Source: Nocardioides deserti (GTDB lineage: Bacteria; Actinomycetota; Actinomycetes; Propionibacteriales; Nocardioidaceae). Taken from it: DNA of 64,000 nt. Numbering within the stretch: position 1 is the stretch's first letter; each line of letters opens with the position of its first letter. Under the pieces are notes generated by a model. The model saw only the letters and a program-made list of their open reading frames with translations, ran no database searches and was not told the DNA's origin. Below are positions 23,828 through 32,400 of the stretch, piece by piece. The stretch covers positions 1-64,000 of the forward strand of contig NZ_JACMYC010000004.1 of assembly GCF_014266025.1 (NCBI RefSeq), written 5' to 3'. The position numbers and the translations under genes are program-made.

Positions 23828-24931
23828 ATGCGTGAGCCCGGCCCGGTGGACCGACTGCGGGCGCGCGGCCGGACCTCCGCCCGGGCGCGGCTGGACCGGC
23901 TGTCCTCGAAGCGGTGGCAGATCGCGCAGTGCGCGGTCGCGGCCGGCGTGGCCTGGTTCATCGCGGCCGACCTGTTGAACCACCCTACGCCCTTCTTCGC
24001 CCCGGTCGCGGCCGTCCTCAGCCTGGGCACGTCCTACGGGCAGCGGTTGCAGCGGGTCGGCGAGGTCGCGGTCGGGGTGGCCGTCGGCGTGCTCATCGGT
24101 GACCTGCTGACCCTGCAGATCGGCACGGGTGCCTGGCAGCTGACGCTCGTCGTGGTCCTTGCGATGTCGACGGCGTTCCTCCTCGACGGCGGGCAGGTGG
24201 TGGTCACGCAGGCCGCAGTGCAGTCGATCGTGGTCGCCACGCTGCTCCCGGACCCCGGAGCGGCGCTGGTGCGCTGGACCGACGCGCTCGTCGGCGGTGC
24301 GGTCGCGCTGGTGGCGGCCACGGCCGTCCCGTCCGCGCCGCTGCGCCGGCCCCGCGAACAGGCCGCGGTGATCGTCCGGAAGATCTCCGCGCTGCTGCGC
24401 GCGGCCGGCGAGGTGATGACCGACGGGGCGTCCGAGCGCGGCCTGGACCTGCTCGCCGACGCCCGGCAGACCGACCGGCTGATCCGCGAGCTGCAGGCTG
24501 CCGCCGACGAGGGCATGGCGGTGGTGGCGTCCTCGCCGTTCCGCGTGCGGCACCGGGGCGACCTCCGCCGGATGGCCGACCTGGTCGAGCCGCTCGACCG
24601 CGCCCTGCGCAGCACCCGTGTCCTGGTCCGCCAGGTGGCGGTGCTGGCCTACCACCGGCGGCCGGTGCCCTCGTCGTACGCGCTGCTCGCCCTCGACCTC
24701 GCCGACGCCGCGGACACGGTGGCCGACGAGCTCGAGGCCGACCGGATGGCCTCGGCGGCCCGGACCGCGCTGCTGACCGTCGGCGACGCGTCGGGCCGGG
24801 TCGAGCGGGCCGTGGAGATGAACGCCGAGGTCGTGCTGGTGCAGCTGCGGTCGGTCGTGGTCGACCTGCTGGTCATGACCGGCATGGACCAGATCGAGTC
24901 CACGAACGCGCTGCCCCCGCCCCCGCGATGA
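23828..24931 (+). CDS. FUSC/aromatic acid exporter-like membrane protein
   Basis: 367 residues from ATG 23828. After a basic N-terminal region come about four to six hydrophobic segments (residues 40-165), including HPTPFFAPVAAVLSLGTSYGQR and the loop preceding FLLDGGQVVVTQAAVQSIVV. A long cytosolic helical domain (about 170-367) follows. This is the half-size FUSC arrangement seen in actinobacteria; known relatives export aromatic acids, but this substrate is unknown. The stop overlaps the dinP start (ATGA), so the two genes are translationally coupled. Confidence 0.82.
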   Translation: MREPGPVDRLRARGRTSARARLDRLSSKRWQIAQCAVAAGVAWFIAADLLNHPTPFFAPVAAVLSLGTSYGQRLQRVGEVAVGVAVGVLIGDLLTLQIGTGAWQLTLVVVLAMSTAFLLDGGQVVVTQAAVQSIVVATLLPDPGAALVRWTDALVGGAVALVAATAVPSAPLRRPREQAAVIVRKISALLRAAGEVMTDGASERGLDLLADARQTDRLIRELQAAADEGMAVVASSPFRVRHRGDLRRMADLVEPLDRALRSTRVLVRQVAVLAYHRRPVPSSYALLALDLADAADTVADELEADRMASAARTALLTVGDASGRVERAVEMNAEVVLVQLRSVVVDLLVMTGMDQIESTNALPPPPR

Positions 24932-26088
24932 CCGGCGACCCGCGAGCCGGGTGGGTGCTGCACGTCGACCTCGACCAGTTCATCGCCGCTGTGGAGGTGC
25001 TGCGGCGGCCGGAGCTCGCCGGCAGGCCGGTCGTCGTCGGCGGTCGCGGCGACCCGACCGAGCGCGGGGTCGTGTCGACCGCGTCGTACGAGGCCCGAGC
25101 GCACGGCGTCGGCTCGGGCATGCCGCTGCGGGTCGCGGCACGCAAGTGCCCGGACGCGGTGTTCCTGCCGGTGGACAAGGCGGAGTACGACGCGGCGTCG
25201 GCGGAGGTCATGGCGACCCTGCGTGCGGTGACCTGGGACGGCGCGCCGGTGGTCGTCGAGGTGCTCGGCTGGGACGAGGCGTTCCTCGGGATCGACCCGG
25301 CCGCGGCGGAGGGGGTGGGGGGAGGGACCCCCACCAGCCCCGCCACGGGCCCCGCCACGGGCCCCGCCACGGGCCCAGTCACGGGCCCAGCCACGAGCCC
25401 GGAGCAGTTCGCCGCCGAGGTCCGCGCGGCGGTGCTCGAGGCGACCGGGCTGCACTGCTCGGTCGGCATCGGCGACAACCGGCTGCGGGCGAAGATCGCG
25501 ACCGACTTCGGCAAGCCGCGTGGGACGTTCCGGCTGACGGCGGAGAACTGGTCCGCGGTGATGGGCGACCGGCCGACCGACGCGCTGTGGGGCATCGGCA
25601 GCCGGACCGCCAAGCGGCTGGCCGCGCTCGGGATCGAGACCGTGGACCAGCTGGCCGCGGCCGACGCGGACCACCTGGCCCGAGAGCTCGGGCCGACGAT
25701 GGGCCCGTGGTACGTCCGGCTCGGCCGCGGCGTGGACACTAGACGGGTCGATCCGACGCCGTACGTCCCGCGGGCGCACGGCCGGGAGGAGACCTTCCAG
25801 GCCGACCTCGAGGACTGGGCCGAGGTCGAGGCGGCCGTCCGCCGGCTCGCCCGCGCGGCGACCGTCGACATCGACGCCGCCGGCCGGCCGGCGGCGCGGG
25901 TGGGCATCAAGGTGCGCTACCGGCCCTTCTTCACCACCTCGCGCAGCCGCACGCTGCCGGCTCCGACCAACGACCCGGACGTGCTCGGTGACGCGGCGGC
26001 CGGCCTGCTCGACCGGGTCGAGCGCGACCGCCCGGTGCGGCTGCTGGGCGTGCGGCTGGAGATGGTGCCGCCGCCCGGCGGCTACTGA
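24928..26088 (+). CDS. dinP: Y-family DNA polymerase IV, DinP/DinB2 type
   Basis: 386 residues. Catalytic acidic residues are D14 in VLHVDLDQF and D116-E117 in EVLGWDEAFLG. The GWDEA form is typical of the actinobacterial DinP/DinB2 branch rather than DinX (SIDEA). Thumb and little-finger landmarks follow (LWGIGSRTAKRLAALGIETV, VGIKVRYRPFFTTSRSRTLP). The C-terminus ends without a QLxLF-type beta-clamp motif, a known DinB2 trait. Role: translesion synthesis. Oddity: a stretch of (ATGP)-like repeats at about residues 138-158 is inserted between the DEAF strand and the following helix, encoded by a 12-bp minisatellite. Confidence 0.9.
   Translation: MTGDPRAGWVLHVDLDQFIAAVEVLRRPELAGRPVVVGGRGDPTERGVVSTASYEARAHGVGSGMPLRVAARKCPDAVFLPVDKAEYDAASAEVMATLRAVTWDGAPVVVEVLGWDEAFLGIDPAAAEGVGGGTPTSPATGPATGPATGPVTGPATSPEQFAAEVRAAVLEATGLHCSVGIGDNRLRAKIATDFGKPRGTFRLTAENWSAVMGDRPTDALWGIGSRTAKRLAALGIETVDQLAAADADHLARELGPTMGPWYVRLGRGVDTRRVDPTPYVPRAHGREETFQADLEDWAEVEAAVRRLARAATVDIDAAGRPAARVGIKVRYRPFFTTSRSRTLPAPTNDPDVLGDAAAGLLDRVERDRPVRLLGVRLEMVPPPGGY
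25341..25400 (+). repeat. 12-bp minisatellite inside dinP (five units)
   Basis: Unit CGCCACGGGCCC is perfect at 25341, 25353 and 25365, with diverged units at 25377 and 25389. Each unit encodes four residues (ATGP, VTGP, ATSP), so unit-number changes keep the frame. Confidence 0.92.
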
Positions 26089-26116
26089 GACCGGCCTGGG
26101 GACCGGCGGGACCGGG

Positions 26117-27250
26117 CTACCGGCCCAGGCCGTCGCGGAGCTCGGTGACCACCGAGTCGACGACGGCGACGAGGTCGCCGGAGGACTCCTCGGCCACCGC
26201 CCGCTGCCGCTGGTAGGACGCGCCGCGCAGCGGGATCTCGGCCACCGAGGCGAGCTCGGCGGCGCACCCGAGGCGCTCCGCGGTCGGCTCGAGCCGGACC
26301 AGCAGGTCGGCGAGGTCGTCGGTGACCAGCCGTTCGTGGGAGTCGGCGTCGAGGATGACGATCGCGTCGAGGCCGTAGCGGGCGGCGCGCCACTTGTTCT
26401 CCTGCACGTGCCACGGCGGCATCGTCGGCAGCACCTCGCCGGCCGCCGCCCGGGTGTCGAGGTCGACGACCAGGCAGTGGCACAGCGCGACGATCGCGGC
26501 GAGGTCGTCGAAGGACGAGACGCCGTCGCAGACCCGGTTCTCCAGCGTCCCGAGGTGCGGCGCCGGCCGGACGTCCCAGCGGATCTCGTTCAGCTCGTCG
26601 ATGACGCCGGTGTGCAGCTGGTCGCCCGCGAACGCCTCGAACTCCGACCAGTCCTGGAACTGGAACGGCAGCCCCGCGGTCGGCAGCTGCTGGAACATCA
26701 GTGCCCGGTTCGATGCGTAGCCGGTGTCGACGCCGGCCCAGATCGGCGAGGACGCCGAGAGGGCCTGCAGGTGCGGGTAGTGGTTGAGCAGGGAGGACAG
26801 CACCGGCATCACCCGGTCGCGCTCGGGCAGCCCGACGTGGACGTGCACGCCCCAGATCAGCATCTGCCGGCCCCACCACTGGGTGCGGTTGATCAGCTCC
26901 TCGTAGCGGTGGCCCTCGGTCAGCTGCTGCGCGGTCCACGACGCGAACGGGTGGGTGCCGCCGCCGAACAGGTCGACGCCCAGCTCGTCGGCGACCGGCA
27001 CCACCGCCTCGAGGGCCTGCCGCAGCTCGTCGACCGCCCCGCCGACGGTGGTGCACACGCCGGTGACGACCTCGATCGTGTTGCGCAGCAGCTCCTTGTG
27101 CAGCCGGCCCGGGTCGGGCAGCCGCGCCTGCGCCGCCGCGAGCAGCTCGGAGGCGCCGTTGACCAGGTCGCGCGAGCCGCGGTCGACCAGCGCGAGCTCC
27201 CACTCGACGCCGAGCGTCGGCTCGGGGGAGGGCCGGAAGTCGATCCGCAC
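26117..27250 (-). CDS. Glutamate-cysteine-ligase-like carboxylate-amine ligase (GCS2/YbdK family)
   Basis: 377 residues from GTG 27250 (an in-frame ATG at 27268 is possible). Family hallmarks: TLGVEWELALVD, LLRNTIEVVTGVC, FGGGTHPFASW, NRTQWWGRQMLIWGVHVHVGL, FQFQDWSEFEAF and TLENRVCDG. YbdK-type proteins have gamma-glutamylcysteine synthetase activity in vitro; in actinobacteria relatives feed mycothiol-independent thiols or ergothioneine (EgtA), but no egt genes are nearby. It lies 39 bases after the DUF402 gene on the same strand, a possible operon. Confidence 0.85.
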   Translation of the reverse strand: MRIDFRPSPEPTLGVEWELALVDRGSRDLVNGASELLAAAQARLPDPGRLHKELLRNTIEVVTGVCTTVGGAVDELRQALEAVVPVADELGVDLFGGGTHPFASWTAQQLTEGHRYEELINRTQWWGRQMLIWGVHVHVGLPERDRVMPVLSSLLNHYPHLQALSASSPIWAGVDTGYASNRALMFQQLPTAGLPFQFQDWSEFEAFAGDQLHTGVIDELNEIRWDVRPAPHLGTLENRVCDGVSSFDDLAAIVALCHCLVVDLDTRAAAGEVLPTMPPWHVQENKWRAARYGLDAIVILDADSHERLVTDDLADLLVRLEPTAERLGCAAELASVAEIPLRGASYQRQRAVAEESSGDLVAVVDSVVTELRDGLGR

Positions 27251-27289
27251 GCCACCAGCGAAGCACACCGGACCGAACCGGCCGGCACG

Positions 27290-27826
27290 TCAGAGCCGGG
27301 CGAGCCAGCCGCGCGCGGTGGCACCGTCGTACGGCGCGTGGCCGGCCTCGACGACCGCGCGGACCCGGTCGCAGGAGGCGATCGCCAGCGCGCAGACCTC
27401 GGCGGGGTAGCCGAGCGTGACCCGGTGCTCGGCGAACTCGTCCTCGTCGTCGACCCACGTGCGACCGGTCAGCCCGCGCAGCACGTCGAGGTCGAGGTCG
27501 ACCGCGCGCAGGGTGTCGCCGTCCCAGGCCGGCGGCGTGGTGACGTCGACGTACACCGCCAGCGGACCGCCCTTGCCGTGGAAGGTCGCCAGCCAGGCGC
27601 GGCCGAGGTCCGGGCCCGCTGCGGGGACGAGCACGACCTGGTCGGTGGGGGCGACGTACGACGCCCCGGGCCGCTCGAGCGCGGTGCCGGCGGGGAGCCC
27701 CAGCCAGTCGCCGTGCGCGTCCGACCCGAGCACCTCGGCCTCGAACGTCCAGTGCGGCCGGGCGCCCCACTTGGTCATCGCGACGGTGACCCGGGAGCCT
27801 GCCGGGGGAGCCGCCGGGGAGGACAT
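27290..27826 (-). CDS. DUF402 domain protein (FomD-like)
   Basis: 178 residues. The DUF402 core is visible: AVYVDVTTPPAWDGDTLRAVDLDLDVLRG, then WVDDEDEFAEHRVTLGYP, giving the acidic D...DLDLD...DEDEF cluster that binds divalent metal in FomD and related nucleotide phosphatases. The N-terminal half is a small beta-barrel (VAMTKWGARPHWTFEAEVLGSD). Probable nucleoside di/triphosphate hydrolysis, substrate unknown. Its start is divergent from thrE with only 23 bases between start codons. Confidence 0.8.
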   Translation of the reverse strand: MSSPAAPPAGSRVTVAMTKWGARPHWTFEAEVLGSDAHGDWLGLPAGTALERPGASYVAPTDQVVLVPAAGPDLGRAWLATFHGKGGPLAVYVDVTTPPAWDGDTLRAVDLDLDVLRGLTGRTWVDDEDEFAEHRVTLGYPAEVCALAIASCDRVRAVVEAGHAPYDGATARGWLARL

Positions 27827-27836
27827 GCGCCCTGTC

Positions 27837-27842
27837 TAGCAT
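27837..27842 (+). promoter_or_regulatory. Leaderless-type -10 box TAGCAT for the ThrE-like gene
   Basis: TAGCAT is followed by seven bases and ATG 27850. It lies within the 23 bases separating two divergent genes, so the two promoters must overlap. Confidence 0.5.
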
Positions 27843-27849
27843 CGGCGCC

Positions 27850-29226
27850 ATGTCGGCGTCGGAGGAGTCCTCGGTCCGCACGTACACCCAGATCCTCGAC
27901 CTCTGTCTCCGCATCGGCGAGCTGCTGCTGGCCTCGGGGGCCGGCGCCGCCGACGTCACGGCGACGATGCAGGCGGTCGCCCGCGCTCTCGGCCTGCGCA
28001 ACGTCGATGTGGACATCACCTTCACCTCGCTCTCCGCGAGCTTCCAGCCGGTCACCGACGAGCCGACGATCGTGCAGCTGCGCTACGTCAAGCAGCGCGC
28101 GATCGACTACGAGCACCTCACCCGCGTCGACCACCTCGTCCGCGAGCTGCTGCGCCAGGAGGTCGACCTGAAGGAGGCGCGCAGCGCGCTCGGCCGGATC
28201 ACGTCCTCGGGCCACGACCGGCCGCGGTGGGCGATCACGCTCGGCTGGGGCCTGATGTGCGGCGGCGTCGGCCTGCAGGTGGGCGGTGACCTCGCCGTGG
28301 TCGTGATCGCGTGCTTCGCGGCGATGGCGATCGACCGGATGCAGCTGCGGATGTCGCGCCGGCGGTACCCGGTCTTCTACCAGCAGGTCGCCGGCGGCGG
28401 GCTCGCCACGATCATCGCGCTGCTGGTCGCCGCCACCCCGCTGGCGCTGGACCCGTCCCTGGTCGTCACCGCCAACATCATCATGCTCCTGGCCGGCATC
28501 GGGTTCGTCGGCGCGCTCCAGGACGCGCTGACCGGCTTCTACATCACCGCCGGCGCCCGGCTGACCGAGGCGATCCTCGCGACGGCCGGCATCATCGGCG
28601 GCGTCAGCGGCGGCATCAGCCTGGCGTACGCCGTCGGGGTGGAGGTCCCACAGCTCGACCCCGGCACCGCCAACCTGTCGAGCGTCGCGTGGACGATCCT
28701 CGGCGCCGCGGTCGCCGCCGCGGCGTTCGCGTGGTCGTCCTACGCCCCCAAGCGCAGCCTCGTGCCGATCGCGCTGGTCTCCGCGGTGGCGATGGGCATC
28801 TCGCAGTCGATCGCCGCCCCCGGCATCGGCCGCGCCTGGTCGGTGGCGCTGGCGGCGCTCTTCGTCGGCCTCGTGGCCTACACGGTCGCCGGTCGCCTGC
28901 GGGTGCCGCCGCTGGTGGTCGTGGTCTCCGCGGTGGTGCCGATGCTGCCGGGGCTCTCGATCTACCGCGGCCTCACCCTGCTCGCGGAGGGCGACGCGTC
29001 GACCAGCACGGGGCTGCTGGCGATGGTCACCGCCGCGTCGGTCGCGCTGGCGCTGTCCTCCGGGGTGATCCTCGGGGAGTACGTCGCCCAGCCGGTCAAG
29101 CGCGAGGCGGCCCGGCTCGAGAGCCGGCTGGCCGGCCCGCGGCTGGTCGGCCCGCTGCGCACCCGGCCCGACGGGTCGCAGCGCACGCGGCGTACCCGTC
29201 GGCGCCGGGCGGAGACCTCCGCCTGA
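27850..29226 (+). CDS. thrE: Threonine/serine exporter (ThrE family)
   Basis: 458 residues. An N-terminal cytosolic ThrE domain (residues 15-125) contains CLRIGELLLASGAGAADVTATM and NVDVDITFTSLSASF. About ten hydrophobic segments follow from residue 127 to 425. The first membrane block ends in GFVGALQDALTGFYITAGARLTEAIL and the second contains PPLVVVVSAVVPMLPGLSIYRGL, a signature of ThrE C-terminal domains. Full-length single-chain form. Role: proton-driven export of L-threonine/L-serine, as characterised in Corynebacterium; the substrate here is by homology. A basic Arg-rich tail ends the protein. Confidence 0.92.
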   Translation: MSASEESSVRTYTQILDLCLRIGELLLASGAGAADVTATMQAVARALGLRNVDVDITFTSLSASFQPVTDEPTIVQLRYVKQRAIDYEHLTRVDHLVRELLRQEVDLKEARSALGRITSSGHDRPRWAITLGWGLMCGGVGLQVGGDLAVVVIACFAAMAIDRMQLRMSRRRYPVFYQQVAGGGLATIIALLVAATPLALDPSLVVTANIIMLLAGIGFVGALQDALTGFYITAGARLTEAILATAGIIGGVSGGISLAYAVGVEVPQLDPGTANLSSVAWTILGAAVAAAAFAWSSYAPKRSLVPIALVSAVAMGISQSIAAPGIGRAWSVALAALFVGLVAYTVAGRLRVPPLVVVVSAVVPMLPGLSIYRGLTLLAEGDASTSTGLLAMVTAASVALALSSGVILGEYVAQPVKREAARLESRLAGPRLVGPLRTRPDGSQRTRRTRRRRAETSA

Positions 29227-29259
29227 TCCGGCGGGACCAGCTCGGGCTCGGTCTCGGGC

Positions 29260-30102
29260 TCAGACGACGGTGGTCTTCGCCGGCAGGACCTTCTTCGAGA
29301 CCCGCGCGACGACGTCCTGGTAGCGGGCGCCGGCGAGCTTGCCGAACCAGTGCAGCGCGTGCGCGTCGGAGCCGACCAGCACGCGCGACTTGTCGGCCAG
29401 CACGCCGGCGACGATCACCTCGGCGGCCTTCTCCGGCGTGGTCTTCGCGAGCTTCTTGTCGAAGAACGACGCCGTCCGGGCCTGGTCCTCGCGCGAGGAG
29501 ACCCGCGCGTTGCGAGCGATCGCGGTCTTGATGCCGCCGGGGTGGACGACCGTCACGCCGACGCGGTGGCCGGCGGCCAGCATCTCGATCCGCAGCGCCT
29601 CGGACATGCCGCGGACGGCGTACTTCGTCGCGTTGTAGATCGACTGGCCGGGCATCGAGACCAGCCCGAACAGCGACGACAGGTTGACCACGTGCCCGTC
29701 GCCGGAGGCGATGAGGTGCGGCAGGAACGCCTTGGTGCCGTTGAGCACGCCGAGGAGGTTGATGCCGATGATCCAGTCGATGTCGGGCCAGTCGAGGTCG
29801 ACCAGGTCGCCGGCGAGCGCCACGCCCGCGTTGTTGACGACGACGTTGACCCGCCCGAACTGGTCGGCCACCGAGGCGGCGTACGCCGTCATCGCGTCGC
29901 GGTCGGCGACGTCGAGGCGGTCGGTGCGGACCTCGCGGGCGCCGGCGGCGCGCGCCTGGTCGGCGGTCTCGGCCAGGCCGGCCTCGTTCACGTCCGACAG
30001 CGCCAGCAGCGACCCGCGGCGCGCGCAGTCGAGGGCCAGGGCGCGGCCGATGCCGGACCCGGCGCCGGTGATCACGACGACCTTGTTCTCGAGCGTCTTC
30101 AT
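29260..30102 (-). CDS. Short-chain dehydrogenase/reductase
   Basis: 280 residues. NAD(P)-binding TGAGSGIGRALA at residues 12-23, NNAGVA, catalytic S in NLSSLFG and YxxxK in YNATKYAV. A C-terminal extension (to VLPAKTTVV) is typical of the actinobacterial SDRs paired with flavin monooxygenases. It starts inside the stop of the upstream monooxygenase (ATGA), so the two are coupled and may act in sequence, ketone/alcohol interconversion followed or preceded by oxygenation. Substrate unknown. Confidence 0.9.
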   Translation of the reverse strand: MKTLENKVVVITGAGSGIGRALALDCARRGSLLALSDVNEAGLAETADQARAAGAREVRTDRLDVADRDAMTAYAASVADQFGRVNVVVNNAGVALAGDLVDLDWPDIDWIIGINLLGVLNGTKAFLPHLIASGDGHVVNLSSLFGLVSMPGQSIYNATKYAVRGMSEALRIEMLAAGHRVGVTVVHPGGIKTAIARNARVSSREDQARTASFFDKKLAKTTPEKAAEVIVAGVLADKSRVLVGSDAHALHWFGKLAGARYQDVVARVSKKVLPAKTTVV

Positions 30103-31736
30103 GCGGGGACGTCCTCCGTCTGCTGGGGGCTGGGATGGGTGGTGCTGGTGCTGGTGCTGGTGCCGGTGCTGGTGCCGGTGCTGGTGCCGGGGGTGAGGGG
30201 AGCGGGCGCGCCGCGCACGGCGTACGCGGCGGCGTCGAAGTCGCGCAGCGCCGCACGGAAGCCGAACGTCGTGCGCGGCCAGAGGGTGGTGTTGCGGCCG
30301 TGCTCGTCGAGGTACCAGCTCGAGCAGCCGCCGCGGTGCCACACGGTGCGCTTCATCCGCTGCTGGAGCCGGTCGTTCCAGGAGCGGGCGACGTCCTCGC
30401 GCGGCTCGACGACGGCGTAGGAGCTGACCCGCATCGTGCGCAGCGCCTGGCGGAGGTACTGCACCTGCGACTCGATCATGAAGACCATCGAGGAGTGGCC
30501 CAGGCCGGTGTTGGGGCCGACCAGCATGAAGAGGTTCGGGAACTCCGGGACGGTCGTGCCCTTGTACGCCGCCATGCCGCTCTCGCGCCACCGGTCGGCG
30601 AGCGTGCGGCCGCGCCGGCCGACGAGGTGCTCGGTGATCGGCAGGTCGGTGGTGTGGAAGCCGGTCGCGACGATGATGACGTCGACCTCGCGCTCGGTGC
30701 CGTCCGCGGTCACGACCGACGTCGGCGTGACCCGGGCGATCCGGTCGGTCACGAGGTCGACGTTGTCGGCGGCGAGCGCCGGGTAGTAGGTGTTGCTGAT
30801 GAGGACGCGCTTGCAGCCGAGCGCGAAGTGCGGGGTCACCTTCTTGCGCAGCGCGGGGTCGCGGATGCCGCGGGCGATGTTGGCCTCGGCGAGCTTGCGG
30901 GCGGGGAACGCGATGCCCGGCTGGAAGGTGAACGCCGGCACGTAGGTCTCGCGGGCCCAGTAGACCGCCGTGCGGTAGGCCCGCTGCACGCCCGGCACGT
31001 GCCGCAGGGCGGCGCGCTCGAGGGCGGAGTAGGTCCGGTCGGCCCGCGGGATGATCCACGGGGCCGTGCGCTGGTACACGTCGAGCCGCCCGGCCACCTT
31101 CTGCACCTCCGGCACGATCTGGATCGCCGAGGCGCCGGTGCCGATGACGGCCACGCGCTTGCCGGCGAGGTCGACGTCGTGGTCCCAGCGGGCGGAGTGG
31201 AACAGGTGACCCGCGAAGTCGCCGATCCCCTCGATGTCGGGGAGCTTGGGCTCGGACAGGCCGCCGGCGCCGACGACCAGCGTGCGCGCGGACCAGGTCT
31301 CGCGGGTCCCGCCACGCGTCGTACGCACCGTCCAGCGGGCGGCCTCGTCGTCCCAGGTGGCGTCCTCGACGCGGGTGCCGAAGCGAAACCGGTCGAGCGT
31401 GCCGGACTCGCTGGCGACGCGGCGCAGGTAGGCCTGGATCTCCGGCTGCGGGGAGAACGATGAGGTCCACTCGGGGTTGGGCGCGAAGGAGAAGGAGTAG
31501 AGCTGGCTGGGGACGTCGCAGGCCGCGCCCGGGTAGGTGTTGTCGCGCCAGGTGCCGCCGACGTCGCCGCCCTTCTCGAGCACCACGAAGTCGTGCTCGC
31601 CGTCCTCGGCGAGCTTGATCGCCGCGCAGAGCCCCGCGAAGCCGGCGCCGACGATCACGTGGTCGACCTCGGTGGTGGCCTCCGCAGCGCCCTCGGAGGT
31701 GGTCTCGGTGCCTGGAGGAGTGGTGGCCTGGGTCAT
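30099..31736 (-). CDS. Flavin-containing/Baeyer-Villiger-type monooxygenase
   Basis: 545 residues. FAD-binding GAGFAGLCAAIKL near residue 30, and the NADPH-binding Rossmann motif VIGTGASAIQIVPEV. The expected BVMO fingerprint FxGxxxHxxxW is seen as FAGHLFHSARW, and ATGFHTTDLP is present. Reaction: NADPH/O2-dependent oxygenation of a ketone or heteroatom compound. First gene of an operon with the SDR, divergent from a tetR gene whose operator lies in the shared promoter region. The C-terminal tail is a Gly-Thr-Ser-Thr repeat encoded by a hexanucleotide repeat, outside the catalytic fold. Confidence 0.9.
   Translation of the reverse strand: MTQATTPPGTETTSEGAAEATTEVDHVIVGAGFAGLCAAIKLAEDGEHDFVVLEKGGDVGGTWRDNTYPGAACDVPSQLYSFSFAPNPEWTSSFSPQPEIQAYLRRVASESGTLDRFRFGTRVEDATWDDEAARWTVRTTRGGTRETWSARTLVVGAGGLSEPKLPDIEGIGDFAGHLFHSARWDHDVDLAGKRVAVIGTGASAIQIVPEVQKVAGRLDVYQRTAPWIIPRADRTYSALERAALRHVPGVQRAYRTAVYWARETYVPAFTFQPGIAFPARKLAEANIARGIRDPALRKKVTPHFALGCKRVLISNTYYPALAADNVDLVTDRIARVTPTSVVTADGTEREVDVIIVATGFHTTDLPITEHLVGRRGRTLADRWRESGMAAYKGTTVPEFPNLFMLVGPNTGLGHSSMVFMIESQVQYLRQALRTMRVSSYAVVEPREDVARSWNDRLQQRMKRTVWHRGGCSSWYLDEHGRNTTLWPRTTFGFRAALRDFDAAAYAVRGAPAPLTPGTSTGTSTGTSTSTSTTHPSPQQTEDVPA
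30141..30188. repeat. Hexanucleotide repeat in the tail of the monooxygenase gene (eight units)
   Basis: Eight GGTGCT/GGTGCC units run without interruption at 30141-30188, encoding alternating Gly/Ser-Thr residues near the C-terminus on the minus strand. Length changes by one unit would add or drop two residues in frame. Confidence 0.9.
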
Positions 31737-31744
31737 GGGCGGTC

Positions 31745-31750
31745 ACGCTA
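31745..31750 (-). promoter_or_regulatory. -10 box TAGCGT for the monooxygenase-SDR operon
   Basis: Minus-strand TAGCGT ends eight bases before ATG 31736, giving a leader of zero to two bases. The 21-bp palindrome at 31757-31777 sits immediately upstream, between this -10 and any -35. Confidence 0.5.
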
Positions 31751-31756
31751 TTGCCA

Positions 31757-31777
31757 CTATTGAACGAGCGTCAATAG
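31757..31777. promoter_or_regulatory. Palindromic operator in the monooxygenase/tetR divergent promoter
   Basis: CTATTGA and TCAATAG are perfect 7-bp arms separated by 7 bases. The site overlaps the -10 box of tetR and adjoins the -10 of the monooxygenase operon. It is the expected position for the adjacent TetR protein to repress both its own gene and the operon. Binding is inferred. Confidence 0.6.
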
Positions 31778-31780
31778 GAT
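31775..31780 (+). promoter_or_regulatory. Leaderless-type -10 box TAGGAT for tetR
   Basis: TAGGAT is followed by seven bases and GTG 31788. It overlaps the right end of the palindromic operator by three bases, and its spacing favours GTG 31788 over ATG 31779 as the start. Confidence 0.5.
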
Positions 31781-31787
31781 GGTGCCC

Positions 31788-32384
31788 GTGACGGCACCCA
31801 CACGCACCCGCCTCGCGCCCGAGCAGCGCCGCACGCAGCTGCTCGACCTCGGCGTGCGGCTGCTCGCCACCCGCTCGCTCGACGAGCTGTCGATCGACGT
31901 GCTCGCCGAGGAGGCCGGCATCAGCCGCGGCCTGCTCTACCACTACTTCGGCGGCAAGCACGCCTTCCACGAGGCCGTCGTCCGGCACGCCGCCGACGAC
32001 CTCATCGCCCAGACCGCGCCGCCCGAGGGCGGCGAGCCGCTGGAGCGGCTGCTGGCGTCGGTGACGGCGTACGTCGACTACGTCGTCGCCAACCACGCCG
32101 GCTACCAGTCGCTGGTCAAGGCGGCCGCGAGCGGCAACGACGTCCTGCGCGAGATCTACGAGGACGCCCGCTCCGCGCTCACCGGCCGGATCTTCACCGA
32201 GGACCCCTGGGGCGACCTCATCCCCGACACCCCGGTCAACCGGCTGGTCGTCCGCGGCTGGTCGGCCATGGTCGAGGAGCTCGTCCTCGCCTGGGTCGCC
32301 GACCCCGCCGACGTGCCCCGCGACCGGCTGCTCGAGCTGGTCGCCGGGTCGCTGCCGGCGCTCGTGGAGTCTGCCGGGTCGTGA
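31788..32384 (+). CDS. TetR-family transcriptional regulator
   Basis: 198 residues from GTG 31788. The N-terminal helix-turn-helix is ELSIDVLAEEAGISRGLLYHYFGGKHAFHEAVV at about residues 36-68, the standard TetR DNA-binding unit. The C-terminal ligand domain is all-helical (VTAYVDYVVANHAGYQSLVKAA). It very likely represses the divergent monooxygenase-SDR operon and itself through the 31757-31777 palindrome. The inducer is probably the monooxygenase substrate or an acyl-CoA derived from it, which is not determined. Confidence 0.9.
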   Translation: MTAPTRTRLAPEQRRTQLLDLGVRLLATRSLDELSIDVLAEEAGISRGLLYHYFGGKHAFHEAVVRHAADDLIAQTAPPEGGEPLERLLASVTAYVDYVVANHAGYQSLVKAAASGNDVLREIYEDARSALTGRIFTEDPWGDLIPDTPVNRLVVRGWSAMVEELVLAWVADPADVPRDRLLELVAGSLPALVESAGS

Positions 32385-32400
32385 GCGGCAGCTGCTTGTG

